Assembly (NCBI GenBank): GCA_937951695.1
Contig: CALFBL010000219.1
Span: 1-8,488 of the forward strand
Direction: 5' to 3'
Length of the DNA: 8,488 nucleotides
Source: an uncultured Granulosicoccaceae bacterium
Lineage (GTDB): Bacteria > Pseudomonadota > Gammaproteobacteria > Granulosicoccales > Granulosicoccaceae
Part shown: piece by piece, positions 1 to 7,028 of the stretch
Layout of the letters: each line of letters opens with the position of its first letter
Position numbering within the stretch: the stretch's first letter is position 1
Notes under the pieces: model-generated
The model's input: only the letters and a program-made list of their open reading frames with translations
Databases searched by the model: none
What the model was told of the DNA's origin: nothing
Program-made: the position numbers and the translations under genes

Positions 1-2
1 AA

Positions 3-65
3 GTTCAAGGTCGGGCCGATATGGGCAAGATAAGCGGCATTATCAAAACGAAACTCGTCGGATAA
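3..65 (+). CDS. 3' end of an upstream gene (partial, possibly gltB)
   Basis: An open frame enters from the left edge and ends with TAA at 63-65, 13 bases before gltD. The visible 20-residue tail reads VQGRADMGKISGIIKTKLVG. In most proteobacteria the gene directly upstream of gltD is gltB (glutamate synthase large subunit), so a GltB C-terminus is the contextual guess. I do not recognise these residues as a GltB tail. A second frame is also open from the edge and ends at 80-82, overlapping the gltD start as ATGA, but its peptide is short, very basic and less protein-like. The identity is inference from position only. Confidence 0.35.
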   Translation, partial: VQGRADMGKISGIIKTKLVG

Positions 66-78
66 AGAACACCTCATC

Positions 79-1488
79 ATGAGCAACGATTTTCAATTTC
101 TTGATGCACCCAGAGCGGATCCGGAAAAAGTCACAGCTCCCATACGCATTAAGGGCTGGGATGAAATCTACGGCACCTTCGAACCTGAAGAAGCGAGCAG
201 TCAAGCCGATCGCTGCCTGTCGTGCGGCAACCCGTACTGCGAATGGAAATGCCCGGTTCATAACTACATACCCAACTGGTTAAAGCTGATATCGGAAGGC
301 AATCTGATCGAAGCCGCCGAGATGTCGCACCGCACCAATTCCTTGCCCGAAGTCTGTGGCCGGGTTTGTCCGCAGGACCGATTGTGCGAAGGCGCGTGCA
401 CGCTTAACGATGGCTTTGGTGCGGTCACTATTGGTTCAATAGAAAAATACATCACCGACGAGGCCTTCAAATTAGGCTGGCGTCCTGACATGTCGAATGT
501 GGTCGCCACCGAGTTCAAGGTCGCCATAGTGGGCGCAGGCCCGGCGGGATTGGCGTGCGCCGATGTGCTGGCCAGAAACGGCATTAAGCCAGTGGTCTAT
601 GACAAATACCCCGAAATTGGCGGGTTGCTCACCTACGGCATCCCGCCGTTCAAACTGGAAAAAGAAGTGGTGTTCACACGCCGTGAGATATTGGAAGGCA
701 TGGGGGTGGAATTTGTGTTGGACACAGACATCGGCAAAGACATCGCGTTCCAGACACTGGTTGATGATCACGATGCGGTGTTTTTAGGCATGGGTACCTA
801 CACGTCAATGCGCGGCGGCTTTCCCGGCGAAGATCTCGAGGGCGTGCACGAAGCGTTGCCATTCCTGATCTCTAATGTTAACAAACTCTACCACTGGAAC
901 GCCGGCAACCAGGACTTCATCAATATTCATGGCAAGCGGGTCGTGGTACTCGGCGGTGGCGACACGGCCATGGATTGCAACCGCACCTCGGTTCGTCAGG
1001 GGGCGATATCGGTGCAATGCGCGTATCGACGTGATGAACAAAACATGCCGGGTTCGCGGCGTGAAGTGGCCAATGCAAAAGAGGAAGGCGTGGAGTTTTT
1101 ATGGAATCGACAACCGGTTGAGCTCATTGGCAAGAACGGCAAAGTCACCGCAGTTCGAACGGTTCGCACGCAATTAGGGGAACCGGATGCGCGCGGTCGG
1201 CGGATGCCAGAAGTGGTGGCCGGCAGCGAAGCGGATGTGCCCGCTGATGTCGTATTGGTCGCATTCGGGTTTCGGCCCAACCCGGCTCCTTGGTTTACCG
1301 ATTTCGGTATCGATACCGATGACGGCGGCCGGGTAATTGCCCCGGAAGCTGGCAGCTACGCACACCAAACCACCAACCCAAAAGTGTTCGCGGGCGGCGA
1401 TATGGTTCGTGGTTCTGACTTGGTCGTCACGGCTGTGTTCGAAGGGCGTAACGCAGCCGACGGGATTGTGCGATATTTACGAGCATGA
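79..1488 (+). CDS. gltD: Glutamate synthase [NADPH] small (beta) subunit
   Basis: Cytoplasmic flavoprotein subunit of glutamate synthase. It takes electrons from NADPH through FAD and passes them via Fe-S clusters to the large subunit GltB, which makes glutamate from glutamine and 2-oxoglutarate. The 469-residue length is normal for GltD. The N-terminal part carries two cysteine groups of the Fer4_20 type: C46, C49, C54, C58 and C93, C97, C103, C107. A first dinucleotide-binding loop, GAGPAG (152-157), starts the FAD site. GGGDTAMDC (292-300) is the NADPH-side Rossmann loop, and FAGGD (437-441) is the conserved C-terminal FAD contact. The ATG at 79 gives the expected N-terminus, but the Shine-Dalgarno is weak (GGATAAAGA around 60-68). 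The stop overlaps hemE as ATGA, so the two are probably co-transcribed and translationally coupled. No irregularity is seen in the frame. Confidence 0.96.
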   Translation: MSNDFQFLDAPRADPEKVTAPIRIKGWDEIYGTFEPEEASSQADRCLSCGNPYCEWKCPVHNYIPNWLKLISEGNLIEAAEMSHRTNSLPEVCGRVCPQDRLCEGACTLNDGFGAVTIGSIEKYITDEAFKLGWRPDMSNVVATEFKVAIVGAGPAGLACADVLARNGIKPVVYDKYPEIGGLLTYGIPPFKLEKEVVFTRREILEGMGVEFVLDTDIGKDIAFQTLVDDHDAVFLGMGTYTSMRGGFPGEDLEGVHEALPFLISNVNKLYHWNAGNQDFINIHGKRVVVLGGGDTAMDCNRTSVRQGAISVQCAYRRDEQNMPGSRREVANAKEEGVEFLWNRQPVELIGKNGKVTAVRTVRTQLGEPDARGRRMPEVVAGSEADVPADVVLVAFGFRPNPAPWFTDFGIDTDDGGRVIAPEAGSYAHQTTNPKVFAGGDMVRGSDLVVTAVFEGRNAADGIVRYLRA

Positions 1489-2543
1489 ACGCACCCTTAA
1501 AGAATGATCTTTATCTTCGTGCTCTAAAACGCGAAGCGGTTGAACGAACTCCGGTGTGGGTGATGCGGCAAGCGGGGCGCTACCTGCCTGAGTACAAACG
1601 TGTCCGCGCCCAGGCGGGCAACTTCATGAACCTGTGCTCAAACCCGGAGCTGGCGTGTGAGGTGACCTTACAACCGATAGATCGCTTTAATTTGGATGCG
1701 GCCATTCTGTTCTCCGATATCCTGACCATCCCGGACGCGATGGGGTTGGACCTAACCTTTGAAACGGGCGAAGGCCCCCGCTTTGGTAAACCCATTAAAA
1801 ACCGCGCCGATGTTGATGCCCTACCCATCCCGGACCCCAACGACTCCCTGAAGTACGTCATGGACGCGGTGTCAACCATTCGTCGTGAACTCGATGGTCG
1901 GGTGCCGCTGATCGGTTTTTCCGGCAGCCCGTGGACCTTGGCCACCTACATGGTTGAAGCCGGTGGCAGCAAAGATTTCTCCAAAGTGAAAGGCTTGTTG
2001 TTTTCCGACCCTGCGACGCTGCACGTGTTGCTAGAGAAGAACGCTCAAGCCGTGATCAGCTACTTGAACGCTCAAGTCGAAGCCGGCGCTCAAGCCTTGA
2101 TGGTGTTTGACACTTGGGGCGGCGTGCTGTCACCGACAAATTATCAGGAATTTTCATTAGCGTACATGCAGCAAATAGTCGATGGTGTTACCCGTCACGC
2201 CGAGGGTCGGGACGTCCCTGTTACGTTGTTCACCAAGAACGGCGGTCAGTGGCTGGATCTAATGGCCAAGACCGGCTGTGATGGTCTCGGAGTCGATTGG
2301 ACAATAAATCTGGCGGATGCCAGACTACGAGCGGGCGATTCGGTGGCGTTGCAGGGCAATCTAGATCCATCGGTGCTGTACGGCTCGCCCGAGAGCATTC
2401 GCGTGGAAGTCAAAAAAGTGCTGGACAGCTATGGGGATGCACCGGGCCACGTGTTTAACCTCGGGCACGGCATTCACCAGTATGTAAATCCCGAACACTT
2501 AACCGTGATGGTAGAAGCGGTGCGCGAGCTCAGCGCTCGCTAA
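1485..2543 (+). CDS. hemE: Uroporphyrinogen decarboxylase
   Basis: Cytoplasmic enzyme of heme biosynthesis that removes the four acetate carboxyls of uroporphyrinogen III to give coproporphyrinogen III. The 352-residue length is typical. The first family signature is MRQAGRYLPEY (27-37), containing the substrate-binding arginines. FSDIL (76-80) holds the conserved catalytic aspartate D78. The second signature, GFSGSPWTLATYMVEAGG (144-161), includes the conserved tyrosine Y155. FNLGHGI (324-330) supplies the conserved histidine H328. The start ATG overlaps the gltD stop by 4 bases, with no strong Shine-Dalgarno of its own, which suggests coupled translation. hemE directly after gltD is a common order in Pseudomonas-like gammaproteobacteria. 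The TAA stop lies in a hairpin loop shared with the convergent glycosyltransferase gene. Confidence 0.97.
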   Translation: MNAPLKNDLYLRALKREAVERTPVWVMRQAGRYLPEYKRVRAQAGNFMNLCSNPELACEVTLQPIDRFNLDAAILFSDILTIPDAMGLDLTFETGEGPRFGKPIKNRADVDALPIPDPNDSLKYVMDAVSTIRRELDGRVPLIGFSGSPWTLATYMVEAGGSKDFSKVKGLLFSDPATLHVLLEKNAQAVISYLNAQVEAGAQALMVFDTWGGVLSPTNYQEFSLAYMQQIVDGVTRHAEGRDVPVTLFTKNGGQWLDLMAKTGCDGLGVDWTINLADARLRAGDSVALQGNLDPSVLYGSPESIRVEVKKVLDSYGDAPGHVFNLGHGIHQYVNPEHLTVMVEAVRELSAR

Positions 2544-2559
2544 TCGAGCGAACGCTGAG
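2529..2559. terminator. Hairpin between convergent hemE and glycosyltransferase genes
   Basis: The left arm CTCAGCG (2529-2535) pairs with CGCTGAG (2553-2559). The inner arm CTCG (2536-2539) pairs with CGAG (2545-2548), leaving a 4-base bulge (2549-2552). The 5-base loop (2540-2544) contains the hemE TAA (2541-2543) and most of the minus-strand TAG (2540-2542). An 11-bp GC-rich stem between convergent genes suggests a bidirectional terminator. Neither side has a clear T-run, so Rho-independent action is uncertain. Confidence 0.5.
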
Positions 2560-3784
2560 ATAATTGCGAGTAGACGTCAAGGATCTGATTGATCACCACG
2601 GGCCAGGCAAACCGGCGGCTGACCTTGGCTTGGCCTGCGATGCCCAGTTGCCTAGCCAACTCAGGGTTTTCCAAGACGGTGCGCATGCCGTCGGCAATCG
2701 CTGCGGCATGATTAGCCACCAACAATCCGTCTTTTTGATCGTCAATAACGCAATGACTGACTGGGCGATCCAGCGCAATAACCGGTATTCCACATGCCAT
2801 CGCTTCAATATAGACACCGCCCAAGCTTTCTTGGCGCGATGGCAGACACAATACGGCGGCCTGCTCGATTAACGCGGTTTTCAGAGGCTGAGACACCTCT
2901 AGAATCAATCGCACGCGCGGACGATCGTACTGCCTATTGGCGCGCTCGATCTGCGCCTGCGTCGAGGCGTCAGCGGGGCCGACCAGCACCAACTGAGTTT
3001 CCCAATCATCCACAGCCAATCGCTCAAACGCCGCAATGAGAGGTAGGAAGCCTTTCTCCGGAATCAGACGACCCAGGAATAGCACGTATCGGCTGGCCAG
3101 CAGGGATGCCATGTCACCTTGTTCCTGGGCGCTGTCTCTAGCTCGCAGTATCGGGCCATAGGGTACCACTGAAATTTTTTCAGCCGCCGCTCCCTGCGCC
3201 ATCAGCCACCTCGCTTCGTGTTGGGTCAGAGCAATCAACCGATCGGCCTGTTTGTAGAGGTGTTTGAAACTGGGAGACGCCCAATCGCTGCCGGTGTCGG
3301 ATGTGTCCAGCGCGTTGGGGGTAAAAACAAAGGGTATCTGCTGCTGGGCACACAGTTGGGCTGCCAAGGCGGCAGCTTCCGTCAAGCCATTGTAGATGAA
3401 ATGGACACGATCGGCATCGGCCAACAGAGCCCCGGCCGACTCTTTGAACGCCAGGTTGAAAAACAACTGATACAGTTTTCGCGCTATTTTACTGTGCGAT
3501 TGCCAGCGGCCCAACCGAGACAGGATGCCCACGTAGGGCTGCGGTGTAGCCAGAGTGACGGTACGAACGGTTCCGTCGAGCGTATCCGACGCAGGCGTAA
3601 GCGCTGCCGATACCGATAGCGGCTCAGTAGGAGTTTCTGTGTCAGTGCAGTGCACCAGCACGCTCACACGGTGATCGTGTGATAAGTATTGTGCGAGTTC
3701 GTGAGAGTGGAACTCCGTGCCTCCTACTGCGGGCCAGTACCTCGGCACCCAAAGTACGGTATGAGAATCGGTTACAGCGTTCAT
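2540..3784 (-). CDS. GT-B fold glycosyltransferase, family 4 type
   Basis: A 414-residue protein with the two-domain layout of a retaining GT4-type glycosyltransferase, expected to move a sugar from a nucleotide donor to a glycan or lipid acceptor at the inner face of the membrane. The N-terminal acceptor domain opens with a beta-strand and glycine loop, VLWVPRYWPAVGGTEFHSH (10-28). The C-terminal donor domain begins near 233 with VLFLGRLIPEKGF (234-246), followed by LVLVGPAD (265-272). The EX7E donor motif is E319 to E327 within PSRQESLGGVYIEAMACG (315-332). No signal peptide or membrane segment is seen. The ATG at 3784 has AAGGG a few bases upstream and gives the usual N-terminus. It stands alone, convergent with hemE and divergent from the LruC gene, with no sugar-pathway neighbours, so donor and acceptor cannot be predicted. 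It could act on lipopolysaccharide, capsule or a glycolipid. Confidence 0.85.
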   Translation of the reverse strand: MNAVTDSHTVLWVPRYWPAVGGTEFHSHELAQYLSHDHRVSVLVHCTDTETPTEPLSVSAALTPASDTLDGTVRTVTLATPQPYVGILSRLGRWQSHSKIARKLYQLFFNLAFKESAGALLADADRVHFIYNGLTEAAALAAQLCAQQQIPFVFTPNALDTSDTGSDWASPSFKHLYKQADRLIALTQHEARWLMAQGAAAEKISVVPYGPILRARDSAQEQGDMASLLASRYVLFLGRLIPEKGFLPLIAAFERLAVDDWETQLVLVGPADASTQAQIERANRQYDRPRVRLILEVSQPLKTALIEQAAVLCLPSRQESLGGVYIEAMACGIPVIALDRPVSHCVIDDQKDGLLVANHAAAIADGMRTVLENPELARQLGIAGQAKVSRRFAWPVVINQILDVYSQLSQRSLD

Positions 3785-4118
3785 TAACCCTTGGGCGTTG
3801 ATAGTGGATCTAATTAACTGAGACCGGGAGCACCGTTTTTCCAGCGCACACTGTGTCTCATTGTTTCTCTGCCTATTCCTTATCCGAGACTTTCGGAAGA
3901 ACTTAGACGAAATTCACCCCATAAGCAAGTCGGTCCAGATTGTGACTTAAGATTGAGCAGCAGTTCTCGGATGGGTGGAGAAACACCAACGGTTGACTCA
4001 ATATCACCCGCAGCAATGCCGAAACTCACTCTATATCAGAATGGGTTTGCCGTGCGATCTCACCGGCAAGCGTCACCCCCTCTGTCCACAACAAAAATAA
4101 AAACGAGAGGTTAGAACG
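3785..4118. promoter_or_regulatory. Divergent intergenic region
   Basis: 334 bases lie between the glycosyltransferase (minus) and LruC (plus) start codons and should hold both promoters. I see no convincing sigma-70 pair. TTGACT (3993-3998) has no good -10 box at 16-18 bases, and TATATC (4032-4037) lacks a matching -35. Small inverted repeats are present: TGAGAC (3819-3824) with GTCTCA (3855-3860), TCCGA/TCGGA near 3887-3901, and a leader hairpin at 4047-4069 listed separately. No open frame worth calling and no recognised riboswitch were found. The Shine-Dalgarno for the plus gene is GAGAGG (4105-4110), eight bases before its ATG. Confidence 0.55.
4047..4069 (+). promoter_or_regulatory. Leader hairpin upstream of the LruC gene
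   Basis: TTGCCG (4047-4052) and CGGCAA (4064-4069) form a 6-bp stem with an 11-base loop, about 50 bases upstream of the LruC ATG. If transcription starts upstream of it, the stem would sit in the 5' untranslated leader. It could equally be a protein-binding inverted repeat. It matches no riboswitch I recognise and is short enough to be chance. Confidence 0.25.
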
Positions 4119-6314
4119 ATGGCACTAGCGCCTAATTCTTTTCGAACGTTTGTTCTGGCAGCACCCTCATTTCAGATTCTATCGTTCTGCGCTGCGATCG
4201 CTCTGGGAGCGAGCCTCGCCCCCATCGCCCACGCCCAACCAGAGCAGACGTTTGCTTGTGACGGCACCGCCTATCTGACGACGGGTCATCTGTCGCGAAC
4301 CTACGCACTCGACCTTAACAGCGGCGACTACAAAGTGGCGGCTGACTACCACGAAAGCCGAGTCCTGCCACCCTATGCTTGGACCAAAAAATCCAGCCTC
4401 GACGCGCTGGGCTTTAATCCGAACGATGGCTTCGCCTATGGCTGGAGCCAGTTTCACCATACCGTGGTGCGCATGTACAGTGACTTCTCTGTCGACCCAC
4501 TCAATGTGGCGACCAACGAACAGAAACATTTCTACGTCGGTGATGTGTCGGGCCCGGACAATATGTTGTACCTGTACAACCGAAACGGCAAGAACACTGG
4601 CCTGTATGCGGTGAATCTGGATTCATCCAGTAAGCGTTACCTGTCAATGAATCTGATCGCAGACAGCACCAGCCTGAGCCTCGATGTCGAAGACTTCGCC
4701 GTGCATCCTTTCAACGGAAAAATCTACGCCATAGAAGCAAACGGCACGGTGGTTGAAGTCGATCCTGCGTCGGGCACTCGCACCGATCTGGGCAATTCAG
4801 AAGTGTACGGCAATCTAGGTTCCGCCTTTTTCGATGATGACGGTAACCTGTACGTCGTGCGCAATTACGACGGAGCGACCTTTCGAATCGGCATCGACAG
4901 TGGTGCATATAAAGGTGAGAAAATCGCCCACGCACCTTCAGCCACTGCAGCCGATGGTTTTCGGTGCGCGAAAGCGTCGTTCTCGCCCGCTGCCGTTCAG
5001 CTGAGCGATTTTGGTGATGCACCAGACAGCTACGGAACCTATGCCGATACAAACGGTGCGCGGCACAGCATCTTTGGTGATGATCCGTTGCGCATGGGAG
5101 AGGCGATCGATGGTGAGTCAGACGCCTACGCTCATCCCTTGTCGGACAACTCAACAGGCGATGATGAAGATGGCGTTGCCTTTGTCAGCAGCCTGGTTAG
5201 CGGACAGAGAGCGCGAACCATTGTTAGCGCATCCGGCGACGGTTTTGTCAACGTCTGGTTGGACACAAACCGTGACGGTGTGTTTGACGCGGCAGAACAA
5301 TTAGTAACTGACCAAGCCGTGAGCGAAGGCGATAACCAAGTCATACTGGCATTGCCAAGCGATTTGAGCGAAGGTAAAGCCTGGGCCCGCTACCGTTTGT
5401 CCAGCACACCCGGTTTGCAAGCCACAGGTCCCGCTGCTGACGGTGAAGTTGAAGACCATCAAATCAAATTACTTGAAGATCGGGTCAGTGTGTCGAGCTA
5501 CCCGTCGACTGACGGCTGGTCAACGGTAGCGTTTGAAGATAACTGGCCGTTCGTGGGTGACTACGACATGAACGATATGGTTGTCCAGATGCGTACGCGT
5601 ACCTACAAAAACGCCAGTGGTGTCACCCAGGTTGATATGGAAGGCTACGTCGCATCAGTCGGCGCTTTCTACGAAAACGGCTTTGCTGTGCGTCTACCCG
5701 GCGTGCCGCGCGATGCCATCGATGAGACCAAACTCGAGTTTGTCGTCAGTGATATCGATGTGGTTGCAAGCCCTCTGGAGCCAGGTCGCGAAGAGGCAAT
5801 CTTTATCATCACAGACAACGTGTTCAAGCACGTCACACCCGGTGCTTCTTGTGATTACTATCGCTCTGAATACCAATGCGGCGCTGATCTGGAATTTAAG
5901 TTCAGCTTGTCGATTCCATTCAAGCAAGCGCAGAACGCAGACTTAAGCGGGTTGTTTGATCCGTTCTTGTTCGCAACCCCAGGTGCCTTCCACGGGGCAC
6001 ACTTTCTGACTCCGCCAGGGCGGGGCTATGAGATTCACCTTAAGAATCAGTCTCCCACCGAAGCGTTCGACGAGCGTTTGTTCGCAGGCGTCGGCCAGGA
6101 TGCGTCTGACCCAGCTGCAGGCAAGTATTTCCTGACAAGCACCGGTATGCCGTGGGCGCTGGAAATTGGCACCGCCTGGAATCACCCCTATGAGTACGTT
6201 GAATTGTCCGCGGCTTATCCTGACTTCCCCCCTTTTGCTGAATCCAATGGGCGTGTAAATCAGAATTGGTATATGAAAGAAAAGGCTGTAACCGACTTAA
6301 TTTTCCCGGAGTAA
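4119..6314 (+). CDS. Secreted LruC-domain protein with propeller-like and GEVED domains
   Basis: A 731-residue exported protein of unknown function, probably on the cell surface or in the periplasm. An N-terminal signal peptide has a hydrophobic core at about 18-36 and a likely cleavage after AHA (37-39). Residues about 45-285 resemble DUF6923-type beta-propeller repeats (ALGFNPNDGFAYGW, DFAVHPFNGKIYAIE, GSAFFDDDGNLYVV). C47 and C283 bracket this part and may close it by a disulfide. A GEVED domain follows, from DFGDAPDSYGT (297-307) to DGEVEDHQ (441-448). It contains an EF-hand-like acidic loop, DTNRDGVFD (382-390), possibly binding calcium. Residues about 460-720 are the LruC/DUF4842 domain, with DYDMNDMVVQ (481-490), RGYEIHLKNQSPT (635-647) and LPWALEI-like MPWALEI (677-683). 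C578 and C586 form a second possible pair. The ATG has a good Shine-Dalgarno. The stop is 8 bases before the lipoprotein ATG, so the two form an operon. Domain calls rest on motif recognition; the function is not known to me. Confidence 0.85.
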   Translation: MALAPNSFRTFVLAAPSFQILSFCAAIALGASLAPIAHAQPEQTFACDGTAYLTTGHLSRTYALDLNSGDYKVAADYHESRVLPPYAWTKKSSLDALGFNPNDGFAYGWSQFHHTVVRMYSDFSVDPLNVATNEQKHFYVGDVSGPDNMLYLYNRNGKNTGLYAVNLDSSSKRYLSMNLIADSTSLSLDVEDFAVHPFNGKIYAIEANGTVVEVDPASGTRTDLGNSEVYGNLGSAFFDDDGNLYVVRNYDGATFRIGIDSGAYKGEKIAHAPSATAADGFRCAKASFSPAAVQLSDFGDAPDSYGTYADTNGARHSIFGDDPLRMGEAIDGESDAYAHPLSDNSTGDDEDGVAFVSSLVSGQRARTIVSASGDGFVNVWLDTNRDGVFDAAEQLVTDQAVSEGDNQVILALPSDLSEGKAWARYRLSSTPGLQATGPAADGEVEDHQIKLLEDRVSVSSYPSTDGWSTVAFEDNWPFVGDYDMNDMVVQMRTRTYKNASGVTQVDMEGYVASVGAFYENGFAVRLPGVPRDAIDETKLEFVVSDIDVVASPLEPGREEAIFIITDNVFKHVTPGASCDYYRSEYQCGADLEFKFSLSIPFKQAQNADLSGLFDPFLFATPGAFHGAHFLTPPGRGYEIHLKNQSPTEAFDERLFAGVGQDASDPAAGKYFLTSTGMPWALEIGTAWNHPYEYVELSAAYPDFPPFAESNGRVNQNWYMKEKAVTDLIFPE

Positions 6315-6322
6315 GAGCTATC

Positions 6323-6835
6323 ATGAAAACGAAAACCATTTTTCACGGCACAGCGGTTACTGCTCTAAGTGTTTTACTCATAGCGTGCGGCGGCTCTTCG
6401 AGCAGCGATTCCGATCCGGTTCTTCTGGGAGCGGCTATCACCGAAGGCCAGACCGATTCAGCCGCTAACACCAATTTCGTTGCGATCACCGATTCCGAGT
6501 TGGGCGACCTGGCAAATGTGCCGGACACTAAAACCGCGTCTCTGCAAGTGTTAGATGACTTTACCTTTGACACGTCACGCAGTACCACAGTATCGATGTC
6601 GATACCCGAGGCGCGCAATGTGGATGCCGAAGCGACGTTTTGCACCGATTACAGTGCGAAGAATGACGGTACTTACGACATTGACTACAACAGCTGCGTA
6701 TTGTCTGCCCCGTTGCTGGGCGGCGTACTCAATGAAGAGCTAAACCTGGTTAACCAGCACGCTAGCGTGATTGGGGTTGTCTGGTTTCAGGACCCCGCCA
6801 TACAACCGGTTTATCAGGAATACCATTTTGATTAA
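6323..6835 (+). CDS. Lipoprotein paired with the LruC protein
   Basis: A 170-residue protein beginning with a lipoprotein signal peptide: MKTK, a hydrophobic stretch, then the lipobox LIAC with C22 as the lipidated residue. It is followed by GGSSSSDSD, a flexible serine-rich linker. Residue +2 is glycine, not aspartate, so outer-membrane sorting is expected. The mature part is probably beta-rich (TFDTSRSTTVSMSIPEA at 81-97) and has two further cysteines, C107 and C125, which may form a disulfide. It ends with a hydrophobic/aromatic segment, GVVWFQDPAIQPVYQEY (151-167). The frame is open 19 codons upstream, but the ATG at 6323 is chosen because it starts the signal peptide and has GGAG (6308-6311) about 11 bases ahead. 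That Shine-Dalgarno overlaps the end of the LruC gene. I do not recognise a named family. The tight spacing suggests it works with the LruC protein, perhaps as its membrane anchor or partner; this is inference. Confidence 0.75.
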   Translation: MKTKTIFHGTAVTALSVLLIACGGSSSSDSDPVLLGAAITEGQTDSAANTNFVAITDSELGDLANVPDTKTASLQVLDDFTFDTSRSTTVSMSIPEARNVDAEATFCTDYSAKNDGTYDIDYNSCVLSAPLLGGVLNEELNLVNQHASVIGVVWFQDPAIQPVYQEYHFD

Positions 6836-6953
6836 ATTGTAAATTCGATCAAATCTTGGACACGAGAGAAAGTAAACAATCGTTACATGAGTCGATGGGG
6901 TCTGTGAGTGGGAAGCAGGGTGCCCTTAGTCAAACTGCAAACCATGCCCTGAC

Positions 6954-6980
6954 GATGCCGACCTTGAGCGGGTCGGCATC
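6954..6980. terminator. Perfect 10-bp hairpin, probable terminator of the LruC-lipoprotein operon
   Basis: GATGCCGACC (6954-6963) and GGTCGGCATC (6971-6980) are exact reverse complements around a 7-base loop. On the plus strand the stem is followed by ACTTCTTACTTGT, which is moderately T-rich. On the minus strand it is followed by GTCAGGGC, with no T-run. It therefore fits termination of the lipoprotein transcript better than of the PBP1A fragment, though it lies between the two convergent genes and could serve both. Confidence 0.65.
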
Positions 6981-7028
6981 ACTTCTTACTTGTCCATCAC
7001 GTTGCCAGATCAAACGCGGCATAACAAA

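Noticed and set aside
3218..3619. Plus-strand open frame of 133 codons
   Set aside because: It is antisense to the glycosyltransferase, with no domain-like motifs and no ribosome-binding site; a composition shadow.
3993..4021. TTGACT as a -35 box for the LruC operon
   Set aside because: The bases 16-18 positions downstream (around ATGCCG) do not resemble a -10 box, and the nearby TATATC is about 33 bases away, so the pair does not form a sigma-70 promoter.
4041..4057. Sigma-54 type GG-N10-GC element in the LruC leader
   Set aside because: The spacing between the GG and GC dinucleotides is wrong and the TGGCAC/TTGC context is missing.
4711..5154. Minus-strand open frame of 147 codons
   Set aside because: It is antisense to the LruC gene and very rich in Arg, Cys and His, which is typical of a non-coding shadow frame.
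6266..6322. Upstream start for the lipoprotein at 6266
   Set aside because: It would add 19 charged residues before the signal peptide and overlap the LruC gene by 49 bases. The ATG at 6323 starts a proper lipoprotein signal with a Shine-Dalgarno.
6836..6953. Possible small gene or RNA between the lipoprotein and the hairpin
   Set aside because: The only ATG frame looked at closes after six codons and has no ribosome site; the AT-rich partial inverted repeat around the lipoprotein stop is too weak to call.
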